This document shows positions 8,175 through 12,903 of a stretch of 18,878 nt of DNA, in pieces. The first letter of the stretch is position 1, and every line of letters starts with the position of its first letter. This stretch comes from an uncultured Ruminococcus sp. (GTDB lineage: Bacteria; Bacillota; Clostridia; Lachnospirales; Lachnospiraceae), in the NCBI GenBank assembly GCA_900541505.1, contig UQKK01000056.1:1-18878 (forward strand), given 5' to 3'. Both the position numbers and the translations under genes were made by a program. Below the pieces are notes generated by a model. It did not search any database. It saw only the letters and a list, made by a program, of their open reading frames with translations, and had not been told where the DNA came from.

Positions 8175-8201
8175 AGTTAAGTAAATCTGATTTACATAAC
8201 T
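8175..8201. promoter_or_regulatory. 27-bp near-palindromic operator on the catabolic operon start site
   Basis: Arms AGTTAAGTAAATC and GATTTACATAACT around a single central T pair at 12 of 13 positions. The site abuts the -10 box and covers the predicted start site (about 8197), a classic repressor position. A related sequence lies in front of the adjacent ROK gene at 9574-9600, so the ROK protein is the likely binder; an inducer derived from the substrate would release it. A lone half-site-like AGTTAAATAAA also occurs at 8298-8308. Confidence 0.75.
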
Positions 8202-8203
8202 GA

Positions 8204-8232
8204 AATATATAATTAAATAACATATATGTCAA
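8204..8232 (-). promoter_or_regulatory. Sigma-A promoter of the dehydrogenase-permease-kinase operon
   Basis: On the minus strand: consensus -35 TTGACA (8227-8232), a 17-base spacer, -10 TATATT (8204-8209). The start site is predicted near 8197, within the palindromic operator, leaving a leader of about 56 bases. Confidence 0.85.
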
Positions 8233-8350
8233 TAGAAAAAGAAAAATCAGGATAAATACAGGCGTATTGCACAATTTTTTTCAGATAAGTTTGTGAAAGT
8301 TAAATAAAAAGAGGTATCGCAAAAAGTGGAGAATGAAAAGATTTTGTTTT

Positions 8351-8399
8351 AAAAGAGCGCAAGGTGTATCCGTTTCTTTGATACACGATGCGCCCTTTT
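8351..8399 (-). terminator. Rho-independent terminator of the ROK gene
   Basis: Stem of AAAAG, GCGC and GTGTATC (8364-8370) pairing with GATACAC (8380-8386), GCGC and CTTTT, with internal mismatches and a nine-base loop. On the minus strand it ends in CTCTTTTAAAAC. It separates the ROK gene from the dehydrogenase promoter, and a diverged copy lies at 10105-10153. Confidence 0.7.
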
Positions 8400-8510
8400 G
8401 ATTTATAAAGATATAAGAAAAACAGATTATAAAGCTTTCCAGAACTCATGTATAAAAGGAAGTGCGCTTCCGAGAGCAAGCGCTTCCTTTTTCACCTGGC
8501 AGACACTTAA
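8351..8510. repeat. Direct repeat copy 1 (ROK 3' end plus terminator)
   Basis: This stretch holds the terminator and last 28 codons of the intact ROK gene. It aligns in the same orientation with 10105-10257. By hand alignment the coding portion is about 86% identical over 79 positions, and the terminator portion is more diverged. Copy 1 is functional, since it encodes the intact C terminus. Confidence 0.8.
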
Positions 8511-9551
8511 ATATTCTGCATTGTTTTCAAAAGTATTTCGTTTCGCTGCCATATCTTTTAATTCTTCCAGATAGTCTTCCAGATAAGGTCCCACATAACC
8601 GCCGAGAATGACCTTGCAGTCAAACAACATCCGTATGTTATTTACGGCGATGGAAAGATAGTACATATAATTTTCCCAGACAGATGCACACGTTGTATCG
8701 CCCTCCTTCAAAAGACGGAAAAATTCAGACAGGTCGCCGTCAAACGGGTCGGAAAGGAGTGTGGCATTACAGTAGGTTTCAAAGCAGCCTCGCTGACCGC
8801 AGTAACATTCTCTGCCTTCAGGGATAATTGTCATATGTCCGATTTCGCCGCTCCTTGGTCCTTCTCCGCTGTATACTTTATGGTCGATGAGAATGGAACC
8901 ACCGATATTATTGCTTAAACTGATGTAAAAGGCATCGGAAAGTTCGTGTCTGCGGGACACTTCCGCATAGCCCCCCGCATCTGCATCGTTGTATAAACGG
9001 CATGGATAGGGGATATATTTTCCAATCTTAGAGACGGTGACATCTGTGAAGTTAAGAATCTTACCGTAAAAAATCTTTTTGTGGTCTTCCGTAATAAGTC
9101 CGGGAACTGCGATTCCAACCCCCACAACAGTAGTTTTATCAATATTTTGCTCCAGGAGGGCTTCTTCTATCAAATTTCCCAGATTCTTCAGATAGGCGTC
9201 CTCCAGGGAAAACGAACAGCGAATCCTCTTTGAATAGATGATACTTCCATAAAGATTTACTAAAACAACGGTAATGTGGTTGCGCGTCAGGTCGATTCCT
9301 ACAGCAATTTTGCTGCCGGATACAATCGCGTATGTTTTTGCCTTTCTGCCGCCGGTGTGTCCTACAGCGCCGCTTTCGTAAATCAGTCCCAGTTCTGTAA
9401 GCTCCGTCAGATTCTGCCGCACGGTTGGTCTGCTCAACGTTAAGGCGTATGAAAGTGCGGAACTGGAAATGTTCCCACTTTCACGGATTTTATTGAAAAT
9501 ACGATTGCGGTTTTCGTATTTTAAGTCAAGATGAATGTTTGATGTTTTCAT
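8427..9551 (-). CDS. ROK-family transcriptional repressor (NagC/XylR type)
   Basis: 374 residues from the ATG of MKTSNIHL. I prefer this start because GAGGT lies eight bases upstream; the ATG at 9566 has no Shine-Dalgarno. Winged-helix DNA-binding domain at about 15-75 (NISSSALSYALTLSRPTVRQ, then a GHTGGRK wing). The ROK sugar-kinase-like domain starts at VGIDLTRNHITVVL (about 84). The ROK zinc motif is complete: H239 followed by C249, C251 and C256 (CYCGQRGCFE). The sugar-binding segment NDADAGGYAE is present with Asp in place of the usual Asn. It likely represses the adjacent catabolic operon through 8175-8201, and itself through 9574-9600, until a sugar or sugar phosphate binds. Its 3' end is duplicated as a remnant at 10175-10257. 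Confidence 0.92.
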   Translation of the reverse strand: MKTSNIHLDLKYENRNRIFNKIRESGNISSSALSYALTLSRPTVRQNLTELTELGLIYESGAVGHTGGRKAKTYAIVSGSKIAVGIDLTRNHITVVLVNLYGSIIYSKRIRCSFSLEDAYLKNLGNLIEEALLEQNIDKTTVVGVGIAVPGLITEDHKKIFYGKILNFTDVTVSKIGKYIPYPCRLYNDADAGGYAEVSRRHELSDAFYISLSNNIGGSILIDHKVYSGEGPRSGEIGHMTIIPEGRECYCGQRGCFETYCNATLLSDPFDGDLSEFFRLLKEGDTTCASVWENYMYYLSIAVNNIRMLFDCKVILGGYVGPYLEDYLEELKDMAAKRNTFENNAEYLSVCQVKKEALALGSALPFIHEFWKAL

Positions 9552-9573
9552 CAATGTATACCTCATTTTAAAA

Positions 9574-9600
9574 AGTTAAGAAAATTTGATTTGTGAATCT
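9574..9600. promoter_or_regulatory. ROK autoregulatory operator (degenerate match to 8175-8201)
   Basis: The left part, AGTTAAG-AAAAT-TTGATTT, matches the 8175-8201 operator almost base for base, while the right arm is degenerate. It lies just downstream of the ROK promoter's start site, the same geometry as at the catabolic operon. A second, separate inverted repeat overlaps it: TTGATTTG (9586-9593) with CAAATCAA (9607-9614). Confidence 0.6.
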
Positions 9601-9613
9601 GTTTTTCAAATCA

Positions 9614-9642
9614 ATCATACTACAGGCGGATATTTTTCGCAA
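9614..9642 (-). promoter_or_regulatory. Promoter of the ROK gene
   Basis: On the minus strand: -35 TTGCGA (9637-9642), a 17-base spacer, -10 TATGAT (9614-9619). Start site near 9607, leader of about 55 bases containing the operator-like sequence. Confidence 0.6.
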
Positions 9643-9690
9643 TAAGGTATATTACTGCCATTGGAAGAAGGGAAATTGCTTAAAATAAAA

Positions 9691-9716
9691 AAGGAGTTTA
9701 AAAAATGAGCTATTGA
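9691..9716 (+). other. Three-codon mini-ORF with Shine-Dalgarno upstream of the peptide gene
   Basis: AAGGAG (9691-9696), eight bases, then ATG-AGC-TAT-TGA (9705-9716). It precedes the peptide gene's own AGGAGG by 50 bases. It could be a translated leader or the worn start of a lost gene. A possible promoter core in front (TTGCTT at 9678-9683, 17 bases, TAAAAA) would leave this mini-ORF with almost no leader, and a better promoter for the peptide gene was not found. The rest of 9643-9778 is AT-rich with nothing else recognised. Confidence 0.3.
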
Positions 9717-9778
9717 AAGGATAATTTCGTATATAAATATAGAACGAAGAACGAGCCGGTACTATAGGAGGATTTAAA

Positions 9779-10075
9779 ATGGGAAAAATCAATATGAAAG
9801 ATGGAAAATTATTTATGGACCGCGGGAAGATGTCCGAACAGAAAGACATATCCGATATGGAAAGGCTGACCGATGATGATATGGCGGATGTAACAGGCGG
9901 TACCCATGTTTCCTTTGTATATTATAATTTCAGGAATAGACACGATATTCTGAAATGTGAATTTTGTCTTGGCAAAAGATTCTCGGCCGGTAAGGATCAG
10001 GTTTATTGTGAGAGCTGTGGTCGCCCTACAAAAATTAACTTGGCAGACTGGGGGTATGAAGTTTTCTTTTCCTAA
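9779..10075 (+). CDS. Double-glycine leader peptide with two CxxC pairs (zinc-ribbon-like core)
   Basis: 98 residues; AGGAGG seven bases before the ATG makes it a well-supported gene. Residues 30-41 (LTDDDMADVTGG) fit the double-glycine leader consensus at each key place: L at -12, T at -11, D at -8, M at -7, V at -4, G at -2 and -1. Such leaders are cut after GG by C39-peptidase exporters of bacteriocins and signal peptides. The predicted 57-residue core has CEFC (60-63) and CESC (77-80), spaced like a small zinc ribbon or two disulfides, and an aromatic C-terminal end (WGYEVFF). No C39 exporter or modifying enzyme lies beside it. It is downstream of the ROK gene (divergent) and upstream of a peptide-sensing type TCS/ABC module. 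Function unknown: bacteriocin, signal or other secreted zinc-ribbon peptide. Confidence 0.8.
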   Translation: MGKINMKDGKLFMDRGKMSEQKDISDMERLTDDDMADVTGGTHVSFVYYNFRNRHDILKCEFCLGKRFSAGKDQVYCESCGRPTKINLADWGYEVFFS

Positions 10076-10104
10076 ATTAAAATTTTTCTTCAGGATTCTG
10101 TCTT

Positions 10105-10153
10105 GAAAGAGCGTCCGGAGTATTTGCTTCTTTGATACACCATGCTCTCTTTT
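10105..10153 (+). terminator. Terminator after the peptide gene (duplicated ROK terminator)
   Basis: AAAGAGC and GTAT pair across TTGCTTCTTTG with ATAC and GCTCT, followed on the plus strand by CTTTTGATTTAT. It begins 30 bases after the peptide stop. The sequence is a diverged copy of the ROK terminator at 8351-8399, so this gene appears to use a duplicated signal that can work in both directions. Confidence 0.6.
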
Positions 10154-10174
10154 GATTTATATAAGAAAAATAAA

Positions 10175-10257
10175 GTATAAAGATTTCCAGAACGGATGTA
10201 TAAAAGGAAGTGCACTTCTGAGAGTAAGCACTTCCTTTTTACGTGACGGACACTTAA
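10175..10257 (-). pseudogene. Remnant of the 3' end of a second ROK regulator gene
   Basis: Read on the minus strand, KKEVLTLRSALPFIHPFWKSL matches the intact ROK C terminus KKEALALGSALPFIHEFWKAL. One base is lost just upstream (frameshift) and the stop codon has become TAC, so the remnant is not translated as a ROK tail. Only about 26 codons are recognisable. Changes at both silent and coding positions indicate an old, unselected copy. Confidence 0.75.
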
Positions 10258-10281
10258 TAATAAAGCAGGGGGATGGCCTGC

Positions 10282-10310
10282 TCGTCAGGACAGGGGAACT
10301 GTGTTATAAT
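10282..10310 (+). promoter_or_regulatory. Promoter of the OmpR-type two-component system
   Basis: -35 TCGTCA (10282-10287), a 17-base spacer, perfect -10 TATAAT (10305-10310). Start site near 10317, giving a leader of about 124 bases before the response regulator. Confidence 0.65.
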
Positions 10311-10323
10311 GGCGTCAGTGTAC

Positions 10324-10353
10324 AAGGGCAGCTCGCTTCAATCGCCTGCCCTT
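10324..10353 (+). other. Leader hairpin upstream of the response regulator
   Basis: AAGGGCAG pairs perfectly with CTGCCCTT across a 14-base loop, about 7-37 bases after the predicted start site. There is no T run after it, so it is not a normal terminator; it may stabilise the mRNA or bind a regulator. A smaller stem, ATTGT/ACAAT, follows at 10364-10380. Confidence 0.45.
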
Positions 10354-10440
10354 CATAGATTGTATTGTCCCTTTCACAATGACGTTGCCCTGAATGAATA
10401 GAAATACGGGTTAAAAATGAGGAGATTGGAGAATTTTAAC

Positions 10441-11103
10441 ATGCTGATTGGTATTATCGAGGATGACAGGCTCCTCAATGAATCCCTGAAAATCGCGCTG
10501 AACAGTGCGGGATACAAGACTATATGCGCGCATACGAAGGCGGAGGCTCTGGCATGCCTTGGCACTGCGGAAGATTTGCTGCTTATTGACATCGGTCTTC
10601 CGGATGGGGATGGAATCAGTCTCTACCGGGAGCTTTGCGAGCGCCGCAGGGTTCCGGCGGTCTTTCTGACTGCCCGGGATGAGGAGCGTGATATGCTGGC
10701 GGCGTTTGAAGAAGGAGCGGAGGATTACGTGGTGAAGCCCTTTTCTGTCAAAGTCCTTATCAAGCGGGTGGAGGCGGTGCTGCGCAGAAGCCGCGGGGAT
10801 AAGCTGCTGACATGCGGGGAGATTTTTCTGTACCCGGACAGAAAGCAGGTATTTCTCTCCGGCAGGGAAGTGACGCTTACAGCGAAGGAATACTGCCTTC
10901 TGGAGTATCTGATGATGAACCAGGGGCAGGTGGTGACGAAAGAGAATATCCTGGAAAATGTCTGGGGCGTGGACGGCGCGTTTGTGGTGGACAACACGGT
11001 CAGCGTGACTATAAACCGCCTCCGAAAGAAACTGGATTTGAGAGAACAGGATTCCGGCTATATCCGTAATGTTTTCGGGTTGGGATATCGGATTGGAGAA
11101 TGA
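10441..11103 (+). CDS. OmpR/PhoB-family response regulator
   Basis: 220 residues from the ATG of MLIGIIEDD; GGAG lies nine bases before it, while the in-frame ATG at 10417 has none, and MLIG is the usual first strand of a receiver. Receiver: D8-D9, phospho-acceptor D50 (LLLIDIGLPDGDG), K99 (YVVKPFS). The C-terminal winged helix (about 125-220) shows LTAKEYCLLEYLM, the recognition helix VVDNTVSVTINRLRKKL and the final GLGYRIGE. It pairs with the histidine kinase 66 bases downstream and very likely activates the ABC genes through the TTGTTAGA repeats at 12111-12129. Similar regulators (BceR, GraR, VirR types) respond to antimicrobial peptides. Confidence 0.93.
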   Translation: MLIGIIEDDRLLNESLKIALNSAGYKTICAHTKAEALACLGTAEDLLLIDIGLPDGDGISLYRELCERRRVPAVFLTARDEERDMLAAFEEGAEDYVVKPFSVKVLIKRVEAVLRRSRGDKLLTCGEIFLYPDRKQVFLSGREVTLTAKEYCLLEYLMMNQGQVVTKENILENVWGVDGAFVVDNTVSVTINRLRKKLDLREQDSGYIRNVFGLGYRIGE

Positions 11104-11169
11104 GAGCCGTACGCAGAGTAGGGGAAGATGTCTGCAGAACGTGAGACGTGTGCGGGATAGGAGAATGAT

Positions 11170-12102
11170 ATGGCAGTTGGAATATTTATCGCAGGGCTGG
11201 CGGGGCTGACAATCGGCGCGACGGTGATGGCTTGGCGGCAGAGGAAGAAGAGACAGGAGGAGCTTCGGCATATTTTGAAGCTGATGGAATGTGTCATAGA
11301 GGGTGATAAACTCGCTGTCTCAGATTCGGACCAGGAGACAATGACTGCGAAGCTGACTCATCAGCTTGTCCGCATACAGGAAATTGTGCAGGGAAAGGTG
11401 GAGCATGCCGAGAAGAGTCGTGACGAGATTCAAAAGTTGATTTCTGAGATTGCCCATCAGATGCGCACGCCGCTGACAAATATCGAGACTTACGCGGGAT
11501 TTTTGCGGGAAAGTCTGGAAAAGAAAGCAGAAAATGACGATTTGCACATGGAGTACAGTTATGTTTCCGCGATTGAAGAAAGCGAACGAAAGCTTTATTT
11601 TCTGGTGGAGAGCTTTATTAAGATGTCAAGGCTGGAGCAGCATATCATACAAATCCACAAGGAAGCGGCATACCCGGCAAAAACCGTTCAAAATGCACTG
11701 GGGCAGATTCAGAGCCGGGCGGAGCAGAAGAAGATACAGTTTACCGTCAATCTGCTTTCAGAAGCGCAGTGCCCGCACGATACCAACTGGCTGGGGGAAG
11801 CGGTTTATAACATGCTGGATAACGCGGTAAAATACAGTGAGATTGGAGGAAAGATAGAGGTTTCCATGTGGGAGACGGAAATGTTTTTAAAAATCCGGGT
11901 GAGAGATTACGGGATTGGTATCCAGGCTGGCGAGGAAAACCGCATTTTTCAAAGATTTTACCGGGGAAAAAATGTTACCACACAGGAGGGATTTGGAATC
12001 GGTCTGTATCTGGCAAGGGAAATCATAAATCTGCACAGCGGTTTTGCGGTGGTCAGGCGTATGCAGCCGGGCGTGCAGCTGGAGGTGAGCCTGCCGCGAT
12101 AA
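11170..12102 (+). CDS. Small one-TM sensor histidine kinase
   Basis: 310 residues; AGGAG lies six bases before the ATG. One N-terminal membrane helix (3-22) and no extracellular sensor, then a short linker. Dimerisation H box EIAHQMRTPLTNIETYAGFL with H96; N box NMLDNAVKYS (214-223); G1 DYGIGI (246-251); G2 GFGIGLYLA (274-282). Having almost no sensor domain, it probably gets its signal from another membrane protein. In Bacillota this is typically the FtsX-like permease encoded downstream, as in Bce-type modules. It should phosphorylate the OmpR-type regulator encoded just before it. Family certain, stimulus inferred. Confidence 0.92.
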   Translation: MAVGIFIAGLAGLTIGATVMAWRQRKKRQEELRHILKLMECVIEGDKLAVSDSDQETMTAKLTHQLVRIQEIVQGKVEHAEKSRDEIQKLISEIAHQMRTPLTNIETYAGFLRESLEKKAENDDLHMEYSYVSAIEESERKLYFLVESFIKMSRLEQHIIQIHKEAAYPAKTVQNALGQIQSRAEQKKIQFTVNLLSEAQCPHDTNWLGEAVYNMLDNAVKYSEIGGKIEVSMWETEMFLKIRVRDYGIGIQAGEENRIFQRFYRGKNVTTQEGFGIGLYLAREIINLHSGFAVVRRMQPGVQLEVSLPR

Positions 12103-12110
12103 TTTCAGGT

Positions 12111-12144
12111 TTGTTAGAAGATTGTTAGATTTACTCCGTATACT
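12111..12144 (+). promoter_or_regulatory. Response-regulator-dependent promoter of the ABC transporter genes
   Basis: TTGTTAGA occurs at 12111-12118 and again at 12122-12129, exactly 11 bp apart (one helical turn). It ends ten bases before the -10 box TATACT (12139-12144). No good -35 box exists; the repeats occupy its place, as at promoters activated by tandemly bound OmpR-family regulators. It lies in the 66-base gap between the kinase stop and the ATPase start, with a start site near 12150. Confidence 0.7.
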
Positions 12145-12168
12145 GAATTGCAGAAGGAGATGAAAGAT

Positions 12169-12903
12169 ATGGAGATGGTAAAAGGAGTAAACCTGAAGAA
12201 ATATTATGTGACAGATACTTACGAAGTGCACGCGCTGGATGGAGTGTCCCTCTCAGTAGAAGAAGGGGAGTTCCTTGCGGTGGTGGGGACGTCCGGCAGC
12301 GGAAAGACGACACTTCTGAATATGCTGGGTGGGCTGGATGAACCCACGGAGGGAGGCGTCTGGATACGCGGCAGCAGCCTGCGGGATATGAGCGGCGAGG
12401 AACGCACGATTTTTCGGCGCAGGAACATCGGTTTTGTCTTTCAGCAGTATAATCTGGTGCCGGTACTCAGTGTATATGAGAACATTGTGCTTCCCCTGCG
12501 TCTGGACGGGCGGGAGATTGACGGAGACTTTCTGGATGAGGTGGTTACACTTCTGGGAATCCGGGAAAAGCTTCAACGCCTGCCGGAGAGCTTGTCAGGC
12601 GGTCAGCAGCAGAGGACAGCCCTTGCCAGGGCGCTGCTTACAAAACCGGCGGTATTGCTTGCCGATGAGCCTACCGGGAATCTGGATTCCGTCACCAGTA
12701 TGGAAGTAACAGGACTTTTGAAAACATGTGCTTCCCGTTTCCATCAGACCGTCATTGTAGTGACACATCAGGAGGAGGTCGCGCAGATGGCGGACCGAAT
12801 CATACGGATGGAGGACGGGCGCATATACGACCGAAAAAATACCGGAAATGTCGGGAATACTGCGAATATTGGAAATACCGGGGAAGGAGGGGGCAGACAA
12901 TGA
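12169..12903 (+). CDS. ABC transporter ATPase (MacB/LolD/BceA-like)
   Basis: 244 residues from the ATG of MEMVKGVNL; AAGGAG lies nine bases upstream, while the ATG at 12160 is too close to it. Walker A GTSGSGKTTLLNML, Q loop FVFQQYNLVPVLSVYENI, signature LSGGQQQRTALARAL, Walker B VLLADEPTGNLDS, switch His in VVTHQEEVAQMADR. This is the ATPase type that works with FtsX-like permeases to move or dislodge lipids and peptides rather than small solutes. Its stop overlaps the permease start (ATGA). The C terminus carries an odd 15-residue tail of NTG-like triplets encoded by five 9-bp tandem units. Likely induced by the upstream TCS through the TTGTTAGA repeats. Confidence 0.93.
   Translation: MEMVKGVNLKKYYVTDTYEVHALDGVSLSVEEGEFLAVVGTSGSGKTTLLNMLGGLDEPTEGGVWIRGSSLRDMSGEERTIFRRRNIGFVFQQYNLVPVLSVYENIVLPLRLDGREIDGDFLDEVVTLLGIREKLQRLPESLSGGQQQRTALARALLTKPAVLLADEPTGNLDSVTSMEVTGLLKTCASRFHQTVIVVTHQEEVAQMADRIIRMEDGRIYDRKNTGNVGNTANIGNTGEGGGRQ
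12838..12882 (+). repeat. Five 9-bp tandem units encoding N-T-G-like triplets
   Basis: Consecutive units AATACCGGA, AATGTCGGG, AATACTGCG, AATATTGGA and AATACCGGG encode NTG, NVG, NTA, NIG and NTG at the ATPase C terminus. A 9-bp unit keeps the frame when the copy number changes, so length variation between strains is likely. Confidence 0.75.

Larger units (their letters stand above)
10105..10257. repeat. Direct repeat copy 2 (diverged)
   Basis: Aligns with 8351-8510 in the same orientation, with a few small gaps (for example six bases missing near 10160). The two copies are about 1.75 kb apart and bracket the ROK and peptide genes. Similarity fades past about 10266. Confidence 0.8.

Noticed and set aside
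10411..11271. Long minus-strand frame across the response regulator
   Set aside because: Antisense shadow of a receiver-winged-helix gene with all catalytic residues; no Shine-Dalgarno and no motif of its own.
12838..12882. CRISPR-like or intergenic repeat array
   Set aside because: The units are 9 bp, contiguous and in frame within the ATPase gene, so this is a coding tandem repeat, not an array with spacers.
12726..12899. Longer start for the FtsX-like permease
   Set aside because: It would overlap the ATPase gene by more than 170 bases in another frame; the ATGA overlap start at 12900 is the normal arrangement and begins the expected N terminus.
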